This document shows positions 19,449 through 32,181 of a DNA stretch of 64,000 nt, piece by piece; positions within the stretch are counted from its first letter, which is position 1, and each line of letters begins with the position of its first letter. Source of the DNA: Hippasteria phrygiana (lineage: Eukaryota > Echinodermata > Asteroidea > Valvatida > Goniasteridae). A program made the translations under genes and the position numbers. The stretch is from positions 1,240,001 to 1,304,000 of the forward strand of contig JAZGUH010000327.1 in the NCBI GenBank assembly GCA_037893225.1. The letters are read 5' to 3'. The notes under the pieces are model-generated. The model was not told where the DNA came from, did no database searches, and saw nothing but the letters and a program-made list of their open reading frames with translations.

Positions 19449-20033
19449 ATGGCTTCGTCTGCGGTTACCAAAACTAAAGCCGTGTCTACTCTTCAAATGA
19501 TCAAGGTGGCAATCGCGTCCCTTGGTGGCAAAGGCGGCTGCTCCTCTCAAGCCATTAAGAAGTATCTCGCGGATAATTTCAATGTAGATCTCCAAACGAA
19601 GGCCGGAACCATCCGCAACGCTTTCAACTCCGGCGTGGACAAGGGTCAGCTCATTCGCACCAAGGGTAAGGGAGCCGCCGGTTCCTTCAAGCTGGACACA
19701 GCCAAGGAAAAGGCCGACGCCAAGGCAGCCAAGGAGAAAGAGAGAAGCAAGGCCAAGAAGGAGAAGGAACGGCTCAAGCAAACTGAACTCAAGGCCAAGA
19801 AAGCCGAAAAGACCAAGAGAGCCCGGCTGGAGAAGACCAAGAAACCCGTAGCCAAGAAGTTGCTCAAGAAATCCGGCAAGAAAACTCCCTCCAAGCCAGC
19901 TAAGCCGTCAACCAAGAAACCCGTTTCCAAGTCCACCAAGACAGCCGTCAAGCCTACAAAAGCTAAACCGGCCAAGAAGACAGCCACCAAGAACACCTCG
20001 ACTAACTCAAAGAAGACGTCATCCAAGAAATAG
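19449..20033 (+). CDS. Linker histone H1, copy 4
   Basis: Same 194-residue protein; CCAAT-class promoter. Stem-loop at 20067-20082. The spacer that follows carries a single-base change (CCATC for CCCTC) near 20756. Confidence 0.97.
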   Translation: MASSAVTKTKAVSTLQMIKVAIASLGGKGGCSSQAIKKYLADNFNVDLQTKAGTIRNAFNSGVDKGQLIRTKGKGAAGSFKLDTAKEKADAKAAKEKERSKAKKEKERLKQTELKAKKAEKTKRARLEKTKKPVAKKLLKKSGKKTPSKPAKPSTKKPVSKSTKTAVKPTKAKPAKKTATKNTSTNSKKTSSKK

Positions 20034-20066
20034 CCGTTCTTCAGAGAAAACTACTACAAAACAAAC

Positions 20067-20082
20067 GGCTCTATTCAGAGCC
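20067..20082 (+). terminator. Histone 3' stem-loop (representative, copy 4)
   Basis: GGCTCTATTCAGAGCC folds into a perfect 6-bp stem with a four-base loop, followed by ACCACA and then by a purine-rich CAAAAGAGA about 12 nt further on, matching the position of the U7-pairing histone downstream element. No AATAAA lies close behind. It starts 34 bases after the last base of the stop codon. The loop is ATTC, whereas the usual loop begins with T (TTTC). Equivalent stem-loops start at 13654, 15800, 17939, 22195, 24300, 26428, 28556, 30672, 32800, 34813, 36941, 38954, 41082, 43095, 45223, 47351, 49364, 51492, 53620, 55633, 57761, 59889 and 62017. Confidence 0.93.
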
Positions 20083-21576
20083 ACCACATTTACAAAAGAG
20101 ATATTTTCTTATCCAGTTGCCATCTTAAGATCCACTTTATCAATTCCCCTGCAAAACAAGGGAATACCTTGAATCGTCACGAAAATAATAATGGGCTAAT
20201 CAAAGGATACATTATATAATTCAATGGAATTCATGTCAGTCAGGCAAACATGTCAGTAAGCAATTTTTTTAAGCAAAAGAAATCAAAACCCCAAATAGCC
20301 ACCAATAGATCAATGATTTCTACGTTGTAGGAAAGAGAATTGGAAATTTATCAAACTCACTTTACACGGTCTTTCGTTGAAATTTTTGGTTAGCAAATCT
20401 GAATATTTGGCACACTTTTAGGACATGTACAAGAGAGCATGACTCACACGATTCAAAGGGCCTGTTCGAGTTGACGGACGCACAATTGTTTTCCCTGGTA
20501 ATTTTCCATAAATATTTTTCAACCAAACAATCAGTAGCCATGTTTTTGGCATGACAGAGGAGAGCGCAGCCGAAAGGCAATACAATCTGACACCTTACAA
20601 TTTGTCAAATTCAAGCCGGATTTTGTGTGCGCTATGCCAACAACTTTAACAGTCAGTCTGGTACCTGGTTAACAATTCATGTCATCTGACGAAGGAGCCG
20701 CACGAAAACTGTAGCTATATTTCGGGGCCTTTGCAGTGGTTTGACATAAAATTTCCATCTTTTATTCATTAGACTCTGCCTGCCCTCAAAAATATATAAT
20801 AGAACGCCACCACCACCACCACCAACAACAATACCAACAACAACAACAAAACAATAAACAACAAAAACAGTAGCCACGAGTAGTAATTATTGTAGTTTTG
20901 TTTTTTCCCAATTTATATCAAAGCCGATAAAGCCCCATTGTATGTTATATGTATTGATATATAGGCGTTCGGTAAAGCCTACGGAAAGCGGTGCCAAATA
21001 GAAACTAGATTGAACCAGCCAGTAAGTGATTTGTAATTAATTATCAGCAAGTAATTACGTTTTGAAAGAAAAAGAAATCAAAAACTCAAATGTAATTTCT
21101 TGATTTCCTTAATTGTACGGCTCCAAAAGCAAATTATGTGTGTTTTCCCTTGATTTTTCTTTGTTGTTATTTGTTCCAAATTATTTTGAGAGCAGGCAAA
21201 ATACATTCCGCAGAAAATGTTGTGCCTATTCAGCCTTTAAGATCAGGCAATGGCGTTGTTAACTCTTTAGAATCTCATACTATTGGAAAGACAAAATCAT
21301 GCACAAGCAATCTGGACCGCTTTCAAAATCTGGGAATGTCCCCTGCAGAAGCAAAAGGTAAAATAAGCAGGAATAAAAACACAAAATATGCGAAAAGTTC
21401 CAAAATCGTGCAGCGCACAAGTGCACGTTGTGTTTCGGTTGATTGGGCAGCATGAATGGGTACGCAAACTTCGCAGGGCCGCAATGGCTCTTATAGGGGC
21501 ACCCACTGCTTTCAGTTAGCATTATTAGTTTGGCTTGTCACTACGGTTCAACTTGCTGGAGAAATTCAGACCAACT

Positions 21577-22161
21577 ATGGCTTCGTCTGCGGTTACCAAA
21601 ACTAAAGCCGTGTCTACTCTTCAAATGATCAAGGTGGCAATCGCGTCCCTTGGTGGCAAAGGCGGCTGCTCCTCTCAAGCCATTAAGAAGTATCTCGCGG
21701 ATAATTTCAATGTAGATCTCCAAACGAAGGCCGGAACCATCCGCAACGCTTTCAACTCCGGCGTGGACAAGGGTCAGCTCATTCGCACCAAGGGTAAGGG
21801 AGCCGCCGGTTCCTTCAAGCTGGACACAGCCAAGGAAAAGGCCGACGCCAAGGCAGCCAAGGAGAAAGAGAGAAGCAAGGCCAAGAAGGAGAAGGAACGG
21901 CTCAAGCAAACTGAACTCAAGGCCAAGAAAGCCGAAAAGACCAAGAGAGCCCGGCTGGAGAAGACCAAGAAACCCGTAGCCAAGAAGTTGCTCAAGAAAT
22001 CCGGCAAGAAAACTCCCTCCAAGCCAGCTAAGCCGTCAACCAAGAAACCCGTTTCCAAGTCCACCAAGACAGCCGTCAAGCCTACAAAAGCTAAACCGGC
22101 CAAGAAGACAGCCACCAAGAACACCTCGACTAACTCAAAGAAGACGTCATCCAAGAAATAG
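21577..22161 (+). CDS. Linker histone H1, copy 5
   Basis: Same protein; CCAAT-class promoter; stem-loop at 22195-22210. The 3' spacer lacks 23 bp near 22287, which removes the GGGAA arm of the TTCCC...GGGAA hairpin found in all other units and gives the 2105-bp step. Confidence 0.97.
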   Translation: MASSAVTKTKAVSTLQMIKVAIASLGGKGGCSSQAIKKYLADNFNVDLQTKAGTIRNAFNSGVDKGQLIRTKGKGAAGSFKLDTAKEKADAKAAKEKERSKAKKEKERLKQTELKAKKAEKTKRARLEKTKKPVAKKLLKKSGKKTPSKPAKPSTKKPVSKSTKTAVKPTKAKPAKKTATKNTSTNSKKTSSKK

Positions 22162-23681
22162 CCGTTCTTCAGAGAAAACTACTACAAAACAAACGGCTCT
22201 ATTCAGAGCCACCACATTTACAAAAGAGATATTTTCTTATCCAGTTGCCATCTTAAGATCCACTTTATCAATTCCCCTGCAAAACAATAATAATAATGGG
22301 CTAATCAAAGGATACATTATATAATTCAATGGAATTCATGTCAGTCAGGCAAACATGTCAGTAAGCAATTTTTTTAAGCAAAAGAAATCAAAACCCCAAA
22401 TAGCCACCAATAGATCAATGATTTCTACGTTGTAGGAAAGAGAATTGGAAATTTGTCAAACTCACTTTACACGGTCTTTCGTTGAAATTTTTGGTTAGCA
22501 AATCTGAATATTTGGCACACTTTTAGGACATGTACAAGAGAGCATGACTCACACGATTCAAAGGGCCTGTTCGAGTTGACGGACGCACAATTGTTTTCCC
22601 TGGTAATTTTCCATAAATATTTTTCAACCAAACAATCAGTAGCCATGTTTTTGGCATGACAGAGGAGAGCGCAGCCGAAAGGCAATACAATCTGACACCT
22701 TACAATTTGTCAAATTCAAGCCGGATTTTGTGTGCGCTATGCCAACAACTTTAACAGTCAGTCTGGTACCTGGTTAACAATTCATGTCATCTGACGAAGG
22801 AGCCGCACGAAAACTGTAGCTATATTTCGGGGCCTTTGCAGTGGTTTGACATAAAATTTCCCTCTTTTATTCATTAGACTCTGCCTGCCCTCAAAAATAT
22901 ATAATAGAACGCCACCACCACCACCACCAACAACAATACCAACAACAACAACAAAACAATAAACAACAAAAACAGTAGCCACGAGTAGTAATTATTGTAG
23001 TTTTGTTTTTTCCCAATTTATATCAAAGCCGATAAAGCCCCATTGTATGTTATATGTATTGATATATAGGCGTTCGGTAAAGCCTACGGAAAGCGGTGCC
23101 AAATAGAAACTAGATTGAACCAGCCAGTAAGTGATTTGTAATTAATTATCAGCAAGTAATTACGTTTTGAAAGAAAAAGAAATCAAAAACTCAAATGTAA
23201 TTTCTTGATTTCCTTAATTGTACGGCTCCAAAAGCAAATTATGTGTGTTTTCCCTTGATTTTTCTTTGTTGTTATTTGTTCCAAATTATTTTGAGAGCAG
23301 GCAAAATACATTCCGCAGAAAATGTTGTGCCTATTCAGCCTTTAAGATCAGGCAATGGCGTTGTTAACTCTTTAGAATCTCATACTATTGGAAAGACAAA
23401 ATCATGCACAAGCAATCTGGACCGCTTTCAAAATCTGGGAATGTCCCCTGCACAAGGAAAAGGTAAAATAAGCAGGAATAAAAACACAAAATATGCGAAA
23501 AGTTCCAAAATCGTGCAGCGCACAAGTGCACGTTGTGTTTCGGTTGATTGGGCAGCATGAATGGGTACGCAAACTTCGCAGGGCCGCAATGGCTCTTATA
23601 GGGGCACCCACTGCTTTCAGTTAGCATTATTAGTTTGGCTTGTCACTACGGTTCAACTTGCTGGAGAAATTCAGACCAACT

Positions 23682-24266
23682 ATGGCTTCGTCTGCGGTTA
23701 CCAAAACTAAAGCCGTGTCTACTCTTCAAATGATCAAGGTGGCAATCGCGTCCCTTGGTGGCAAAGGCGGCTGCTCCTCTCAAGCCATTAAGAAGTATCT
23801 CGCGGATAATTTCAATGTAGATCTCCAAACGAAGGCCGGAACCATCCGCAACGCTTTCAACTCCGGCGTGGACAAGGGTCAGCTCATTCGCACCAAGGGT
23901 AAGGGAGCCGCCGGTTCCTTCAAGCTGGACACAGCCAAGGAAAAGGCCGACGCCAAGGCAGCCAAGGAGAAAGAGAGAAGCAAGGCCAAGAAGGAGAAGG
24001 AACGGCTCAAGCAAACTGAACTCAAGGCCAAGAAAGCCGAAAAGACCAAGAGAGCCCGGCTGGAGAAGACCAAGAAACCCGTAGCCAAGAAGTTGCTCAA
24101 GAAATCCGGCAAGAAAACTCCCTCCAAGCCAGCTAAGCCGTCAACCAAGAAACCCGTTTCCAAGTCCACCAAGACAGCCGTCAAGCCTACAAAAGCTAAA
24201 CCGGCCAAGAAGACAGCCACCAAGAACACCTCGACTAACTCAAAGAAGACGTCATCCAAGAAATAG
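23682..24266 (+). CDS. Linker histone H1, copy 6
   Basis: Same protein; CCAAT-class promoter with the CTGCACAAGGAAAAGG variant also seen only before copy 3, but without copy 3's 11-bp insertion. Stem-loop at 24300-24315. Confidence 0.97.
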   Translation: MASSAVTKTKAVSTLQMIKVAIASLGGKGGCSSQAIKKYLADNFNVDLQTKAGTIRNAFNSGVDKGQLIRTKGKGAAGSFKLDTAKEKADAKAAKEKERSKAKKEKERLKQTELKAKKAEKTKRARLEKTKKPVAKKLLKKSGKKTPSKPAKPSTKKPVSKSTKTAVKPTKAKPAKKTATKNTSTNSKKTSSKK

Positions 24267-25809
24267 CCGTTCTTCAGAGAAAACTACTACAAAACAAACG
24301 GCTCTATTCAGAGCCACCACATTTACAAAAGAGATATTTTCTTATCCAGTTGCCATCTTAAGATCCACTTTATCAATTCCCCTGCAAAACAAGGGAATAC
24401 CTTGAATCGTCACGAAAATAATAATGGGCTAATCAAAGGATACATTATATAATTCAATGGAATTCATGTCAGTCAGGCAAACATGTCAGTAAGCAATTTT
24501 TTTAAGCAAAAGAAATCAAAACCCCAAATAGCCACCAATAGATCAATGATTTCTACGTTGTAGGAAAGAGAATTGGAAATTTGTCAAACTCACTTTACAC
24601 GGTCTTTCGTTGAAATTTTTGGTTAGCAAATCTGAATATTTGGCACACTTTTAGGACATGTACAAGAGAGCATGACTCACACGATTCAAAGGGCCTGTTC
24701 GAGTTGACGGACGCACAATTGTTTTCCCTGGTAATTTTCCATAAATATTTTTCAACCAAACAATCAGTAGCCATGTTTTTGGCATGACAGAGGAGAGCGC
24801 AGCCGAAAGGCAATACAATCTGACACCTTACAATTTGTCAAATTCAAGCCGGATTTTGTGTGCGCTATGCCAACAACTTTAACAGTCAGTCTGGTACCTG
24901 GTTAACAATTCATGTCATCTGACGAAGGAGCCGCACGAAAACTGTAGCTATATTTCGGGGCCTTTGCAGTGGTTTGACATAAAATTTCCCTCTTTTATTC
25001 ATTAGACTCTGCCTGCCCTCAAAAATATATAATAGAACGCCACCACCACCACCACCAACAACAATACCAACAACAACAACAAAACAATAAACAACAAAAA
25101 CAGTAGCCACGAGTAGTAATTATTGTAGTTTTGTTTTTTCCCAATTTATATAAAAGCCGATAAAGCCCCATTGTATGTTATATGTATTGATATATAGGCG
25201 TTCGGTAAAGCCTACGGAAAGCGGTGCCAAATAGAAACTAGATTGAACCAGCCAGTAAGTGATTTGTAATTAATTATCAGCAAGTAATTACGTTTTGAAA
25301 GAAAAAGAAATCAAAAACTCAAATGTAATTTCTTGATTTCCTTAATTGTACGGCTCCAAAAGCAAATTATGTGTGTTTTCCCTTGATTTTTCTTTGTTGT
25401 TATTTGTTCCAAATTATTTTGAGAGCAGGCAAAATACATTCCGCAGAAAATGTTGTGCCTATTCAGCCTTTAAGATCAGGCAATGGCGTTGTTAACTCTT
25501 TAGAATCTCATACTATTGGAAAGACAAAATCATGCACAAGCAATCTGGACCGCTTTCAAAATCTGGGAATGTCCCCTGCAGAAGCAAAAGGTAAAATAAG
25601 CAGGAATAAAAACACAAAATATGCGAAAAGTTCCAAAATCGTGCAGCGCACAAGTGCACGTTGTGTTTCGGTTGATTGGGCAGCATGAATGGGTACGCAA
25701 ACTTCGCAGGGCCGCAATGGCTCTTATAGGGGCACCCACTGCTTTCAGTTAGCATTATTAGTTTGGCTTGTCACTACGGTTCAACTTGCTGGAGAAATTC
25801 AGACCAACT

Positions 25810-26394
25810 ATGGCTTCGTCTGCGGTTACCAAAACTAAAGCCGTGTCTACTCTTCAAATGATCAAGGTGGCAATCGCGTCCCTTGGTGGCAAAGGCGGCT
25901 GCTCCTCTCAAGCCATTAAGAAGTATCTCGCGGATAATTTCAATGTAGATCTCCAAACGAAGGCCGGAACCATCCGCAACGCTTTCAACTCCGGCGTGGA
26001 CAAGGGTCAGCTCATTCGCACCAAGGGTAAGGGAGCCGCCGGTTCCTTCAAGCTGGACACAGCCAAGGAAAAGGCCGACGCCAAGGCAGCCAAGGAGAAA
26101 GAGAGAAGCAAGGCCAAGAAGGAGAAGGAACGGCTCAAGCAAACTGAACTCAAGGCCAAGAAAGCCGAAAAGACCAAGAGAGCCCGGCTGGAGAAGACCA
26201 AGAAACCCGTAGCCAAGAAGTTGCTCAAGAAATCCGGCAAGAAAACTCCCTCCAAGCCAGCTAAGCCGTCAACCAAGAAACCCGTTTCCAAGTCCACCAA
26301 GACAGCCGTCAAGCCTACAAAAGCTAAACCGGCCAAGAAGACAGCCACCAAGAACACCTCGACTAACTCAAAGAAGACGTCATCCAAGAAATAG
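25810..26394 (+). CDS. Linker histone H1, copy 7
   Basis: Same protein; CCAAT-class promoter; stem-loop at 26428-26443. The following spacer shares a TTTATCAAAC variant (26708) with the spacers after copies 3 and 4. Confidence 0.97.
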   Translation: MASSAVTKTKAVSTLQMIKVAIASLGGKGGCSSQAIKKYLADNFNVDLQTKAGTIRNAFNSGVDKGQLIRTKGKGAAGSFKLDTAKEKADAKAAKEKERSKAKKEKERLKQTELKAKKAEKTKRARLEKTKKPVAKKLLKKSGKKTPSKPAKPSTKKPVSKSTKTAVKPTKAKPAKKTATKNTSTNSKKTSSKK

Positions 26395-27937
26395 CCGTTC
26401 TTCAGAGAAAACTACTACAAAACAAACGGCTCTATTCAGAGCCACCACATTTACAAAAGAGATATTTTCTTATCCAGTTGCCATCTTAAGATCCACTTTA
26501 TCAATTCCCCTGCAAAACAAGGGAATACCTTGAATCGTCACGAAAATAATAATGGGCTAATCAAAGGATACATTATATAATTCAATGGAATTCATGTCAG
26601 TCAGGCAAACATGTCAGTAAGCAATTTTTTTAAGCAAAAGAAATCAAAACCCCAAATAGCCACCAATAGATCAATGATTTCTACGTTGTAGGAAAGAGAA
26701 TTGGAAATTTATCAAACTCACTTTACACGGTCTTTCGTTGAAATTTTTGGTTAGCAAATCTGAATATTTGGCACACTTTTAGGACATGTACAAGAGAGCA
26801 TGACTCACACGATTCAAAGGGCCTGTTCGAGTTGACGGACGCACAATTGTTTTCCCTGGTAATTTTCCATAAATATTTTTCAACCAAACAATCAGTAGCC
26901 ATGTTTTTGGCATGACAGAGGAGAGCGCAGCCGAAAGGCAATACAATCTGACACCTTACAATTTGTCAAATTCAAGCCGGATTTTGTGTGCGCTATGCCA
27001 ACAACTTTAACAGTCAGTCTGGTACCTGGTTAACAATTCATGTCATCTGACGAAGGAGCCGCACGAAAACTGTAGCTATATTTCGGGGCCTTTGCAGTGG
27101 TTTGACATAAAATTTCCCTCTTTTATTCATTAGACTCTGCCTGCCCTCAAAAATATATAATAGAACGCCACCACCACCACCACCAACAACAATACCAACA
27201 ACAACAACAAAACAATAAACAACAAAAACAGTAGCCACGAGTAGTAATTATTGTAGTTTTGTTTTTTCCCAATTTATATCAAAGCCGATAAAGCCCCATT
27301 GTATGTTATATGTATTGATATATAGGCGTTCGGTAAAGCCTACGGAAAGCGGTGCCAAATAGAAACTAGATTGAACCAGCCAGTAAGTGATTTGTAATTA
27401 ATTATCAGCAAGTAATTACGTTTTGAAAGAAAAAGAAATCAAAAACTCAAATGTAATTTCTTGATTTCCTTAATTGTACGGCTCCAAAAGCAAATTATGT
27501 GTGTTTTCCCTTGATTTTTCTTTGTTGTTATTTGTTCCAAATTATTTTGAGAGCAGGCAAAATACATTCCGCAGAAAATGTTGTGCCTATTCAGCCTTTA
27601 AGATCAGGCAATGGCGTTGTTAACTCTTTAGAATCTCATACTATTGGAAAGACAAAATCATGCACAAGCAATCTGGACCGCTTTCAAAATCTGGGAATGT
27701 CCCCTGCAGAAGCAAAAGGTAAAATAAGCAGGAATAAAAACACAAAATATGCGAAAAGTTCCAAAATCGTGCAGCGCACAAGTGCACGTTGTGTTTCGGT
27801 TGATTGGGCAGCATGAATGGGTACGCAAACTTCGCAGGGCCGCAATGGCTCTTATAGGGGCACCCACTGCTTTCAGTTAGCATTATTAGTTTGGCTTGTC
27901 ACTACGGTTCAACTTGCTGGAGAAATTCAGACCAACT

Positions 27938-28522
27938 ATGGCTTCGTCTGCGGTTACCAAAACTAAAGCCGTGTCTACTCTTCAAATGATCAAGGTGGCA
28001 ATCGCGTCCCTTGGTGGCAAAGGCGGCTGCTCCTCTCAAGCCATTAAGAAGTATCTCGCGGATAATTTCAATGTAGATCTCCAAACGAAGGCCGGAACCA
28101 TCCGCAACGCTTTCAACTCCGGCGTGGACAAGGGTCAGCTCATTCGCACCAAGGGTAAGGGAGCCGCCGGTTCCTTCAAGCTGGACACAGCCAAGGAAAA
28201 GGCCGACGCCAAGGCAGCCAAGGAGAAAGAGAGAAGCAAGGCCAAGAAGGAGAAGGAACGGCTCAAGCAAACTGAACTCAAGGCCAAGAAAGCCGAAAAG
28301 ACCAAGAGAGCCCGGCTGGAGAAGACCAAGAAACCCGTAGCCAAGAAGTTGCTCAAGAAATCCGGCAAGAAAACTCCCTCCAAGCCAGCTAAGCCGTCAA
28401 CCAAGAAACCCGTTTCCAAGTCCACCAAGACAGCCGTCAAGCCTACAAAAGCTAAACCGGCCAAGAAGACAGCCACCAAGAACACCTCGACTAACTCAAA
28501 GAAGACGTCATCCAAGAAATAG
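27938..28522 (+). CDS. Linker histone H1, copy 8
   Basis: Same protein; CCAAT-class promoter; stem-loop at 28556-28571. The spacer that follows is long type but leads into a GTTGG-class promoter, so a recombination joint lies between about 29450 and 29828. Confidence 0.97.
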   Translation: MASSAVTKTKAVSTLQMIKVAIASLGGKGGCSSQAIKKYLADNFNVDLQTKAGTIRNAFNSGVDKGQLIRTKGKGAAGSFKLDTAKEKADAKAAKEKERSKAKKEKERLKQTELKAKKAEKTKRARLEKTKKPVAKKLLKKSGKKTPSKPAKPSTKKPVSKSTKTAVKPTKAKPAKKTATKNTSTNSKKTSSKK

Positions 28523-30065
28523 CCGTTCTTCAGAGAAAACTACTACAAAACAAACGGCTCTATTCAGAGCCACCACATTTACAAAAGAGATATTTTCTTA
28601 TCCAGTTGCCATCTTAAGATCCACTTTATCAATTCCCCTGCAAAACAAGGGAATACCTTGAATCGTCACGAAAATAATAATGGGCTAATCAAAGGATACA
28701 TTATATAATTCAATGGAATTCATGTCAGTCAGGCAAACATGTCAGTAAGCAATTTTTTTAAGCAAAAGAAATCAAAACCCCAAATAGCCACCAATAGATC
28801 AATGATTTCTACGTTGTAGGAAAGAGAATTGGAAATTTGTCAAACTCACTTTACACGGTCTTTCGTTGAAATTTTTGGTTAGCAAATCTGAATATTTGGC
28901 ACACTTTTAGGACATGTACAAGAGAGCATGACTCACACGATTCAAAGGGCCTGTTCGAGTTGACGGACGCACAATTGTTTTCCCTGGTAATTTTCCATAA
29001 ATATTTTTCAACCAAACAATCAGTAGCCATGTTTTTGGCATGACAGAGGAGAGCGCAGCCGAAAGGCAATACAATCTGACACCTTACAATTTGTCAAATT
29101 CAAGCCGGATTTTGTGTGCGCTATGCCAACAACTTTAACAGTCAGTCTGGTACCTGGTTAACAATTCATGTCATCTGACGAAGGAGCCGCACGAAAACTG
29201 TAGCTATATTTCGGGGCCTTTGCAGTGGTTTGACATAAAATTTCCCTCTTTTATTCATTAGACTCTGCCTGCCCTCAAAAATATATAATAGAACGCCACC
29301 ACCACCACCACCAACAACAATACCAACAACAACAACAAAACAATAAACAACAAAAACAGTAGCCACGAGTAGTAATTATTGTAGTTTTGTTTTTTCCCAA
29401 TTTATATCAAAGCCGATAAAGCCCCATTGTATGTTATATGTATTGATATATAGGCGTTCGGTAAAGCCTACGGAAAGCGGTGCCAAATAGAAACTAGATT
29501 GAACCAGCCAGTAAGTGATTTGTAATTAATTATCAGCAAGTAATTACGTTTTGAAAGAAAAAGAAATCAAAAACTCAAATGTAATTTCTTGATTTCCTTA
29601 ATTGTACGGCTCCAAAAGCAAATTATGTGTGTTTTCCCTTGATTTTTCTTTGTTGTTATTTGTTCCAAATTATTTTGAGAGCAGGCAAAATACATTCCGC
29701 AGAAAATGTTGTGCCTATTCAGCCTTTAAGATCAGGCAATGGCGTTGTTAACTCTTTAGAATCTCATACTATTGGAAAGACAAAATCATGCACAAGCAAT
29801 CTGGACCGCTTTCAAAATCTGGGAATGTGTCCTGCAGAAGCAAAAGTTAAAATAAGCAGGAATAAAAACACAAAATATGCGAAAAGTTCCAAAATCGTGC
29901 AGCGCACAAGTGCACGTTGTGTTTCGGTTGGTTGGGCAGCATGAATGGGTACGCAAACTTCGCAGGGCCGCAATGGCTCTTATAGGGGCACCCACTGCTT
30001 TCAGTTAGCATTATTAGTTTGGCTTGTCACTACGGTTCAACTTGCTGGAGAAATTCAGACCAACT

Positions 30066-30638
30066 ATGGCTTCGTCTGCGGTTACCAAAACTAAAGCCGT
30101 GTCTACTCTTCAAATGATCAGGGTGGCAATCGCGTCCCTTGGTGGCAAAGGCGGCTGCTCCTCTCAAGCCATTAAGAAGTATCTCGCGGATAATTTCAAT
30201 GTAGATCTCCAAACGAAGGCCGGAACCATCCGCAACGCTTTCAACTCCGGCGTGGACAAGGGTCAGCTCATTCGCACCAAGGGTAAGGGAGCCGCCGGTT
30301 CCTTCAAGCTGGACACAGCCGACGCCAAGGCAGCCAAGGAGAAAGAGAGAAGCAAGGCCAAGAAGGAGAAGGAACGGCTCAAGCAAACTGAACTCAAGGC
30401 CAAGAAAGCCGAAAAGACCAAGAGAGCCCGGCTGGAGAAGACCAAGAAACCCGTAGCCAAGAAGTTGCTCAAGAAATCCGGCAAGAAAACTCCCTCCAAG
30501 CCAGCTAAGCCGTCAACCAAGAAACCCGTTTCCAAGTCCACCAAGACAGCCGTCAAGCCTACAAAAGCTAAACCGGCCAAGAAGACAGCCACCAAGAACA
30601 CCTCGACTAACTCAAAGAAGACGTCATCCAAGAAATAG
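30066..30638 (+). CDS. Linker histone H1, copy 9, 190-residue variant
   Basis: An in-frame 12-bp deletion removes four residues (AKEK, about 85-88) just after the globular domain, and Lys19 is Arg. The gene is otherwise intact. The promoter is GTTGG class with the TGTCCTGCAG variant upstream. Stem-loop at 30672-30687. This copy opens the mixed central zone. Confidence 0.96.
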   Translation: MASSAVTKTKAVSTLQMIRVAIASLGGKGGCSSQAIKKYLADNFNVDLQTKAGTIRNAFNSGVDKGQLIRTKGKGAAGSFKLDTADAKAAKEKERSKAKKEKERLKQTELKAKKAEKTKRARLEKTKKPVAKKLLKKSGKKTPSKPAKPSTKKPVSKSTKTAVKPTKAKPAKKTATKNTSTNSKKTSSKK

Positions 30639-32181
30639 CCGTTCTTCAGAGAAAACTACTACAAAACAAACGGCTCTATTCAGAGCCACCACATTTACAA
30701 AAGAGATATTTTCTTATCCAGTTGCCATCTTAAGATCCACTTTATCAATTCCCCTGCAAAACAAGGGAATACCTTGAATCGTCACGAAAATAATAATGGG
30801 CTAATCAAAGGATACATTATATAATTCAGTGGAATTCATGTCAGTCAGGCAAACATGTCAGTAAGCAATTTTTTTAAGCAAAAGAAATCAAAACCCCAAA
30901 TAGCCACCAATAGATCAATGATTTCTACGTTGTAGGAAAGAGAATTGGAAATTTGTCAAACTCACTTTACACGGTCTTTCGTTGAAATTTTTGGTTAGCA
31001 AATCTGAATATTTGGCACACTTTTAGGACATGTACAAGAGAGCATGACTCACACGATTCAAAGGGCCTGTTCGAGTTGACGGACGCACAATTGTTTTCCC
31101 TGGTAATTTTCCATAAATATTTTTCAACCAAACAATCAGTAGCCATGTTTTTGGCATGACAGAGGAGAGCGCAGCCGAAAGGCAATACAATCTGACACCT
31201 TACAATTTGTCAAATTCAAGCCGGATTTTGTGTGCGCTATGCCAACAACTTTAACAGTCAGTCTGGTACCTGGTTAACAATTCATGTCATCTGACGAAGG
31301 AGCCGCACGAAAACTGTAGCTATATTTCGGGGCCTTTGCAGTGGTTTGACATAAAATTTCCCTCTTTTATTCATTAGACTCTGCCTGCCCTCAAAAATAT
31401 ATAATAGAACGCCACCACCACCACCAACAACAACAATACCAACAACAACAACAAAACAATAAACAACAAAAACAGTAGCCACGAGTAGTAATTATTGTAG
31501 TTTTGTTTTTTCCCAATTTATATCAAAGCCGATAAAGCCCCATTGTATGTTATATGTATTGATATATAGGCGTTCGGTAAAGCCTACGGAAAGCGGTGCC
31601 AAATAGAAACTAGATTGAACCAGCCAGTAAGTGATTTGTAATTAATTATCAGCAAGTAATTACGTTTTGAAAGAAAAAGAAATCAAAAACTCAAATGTAA
31701 TTTCTTGATTTCCTTAATTGTACGGCTCCAAAAGCAAATTATGTGTGTTTTCCCTTGATTTTTCTTTGTTGTTATTTGTTCCAAATTATTTTGAGAGCAG
31801 GCAAAATACATTCCGCAGAAAATGTTGTGCCTATTCAGCCTTTAAGATCAGGCAATGGCGTTGTTAACTCTTTAGAATCTCATACTATTGGAAAGACAAA
31901 ATCATGCACAAGCAATCTGGACCGCTTTCAAAATATGGGAATGTCCCCTGCAGAAGCAAAAGGTAAAATAAGCAGGAATAAAAACACAAAATATGCGAAA
32001 AGTTCCAAAATCGTGCAGCGCACAAGTGCACGTTGTGTTTCGGTTGATTGGGCAGCATGAATGGGTACGCAAACTTCGCAGGGCCGCAATGGCTCTTATA
32101 GGGGCACCCACTGCTTTCAGTTAGCATTATTAGTTTGGCTTGTCACTACGGTTCAACTTGCTGGAGAAATTCAGACCAACT

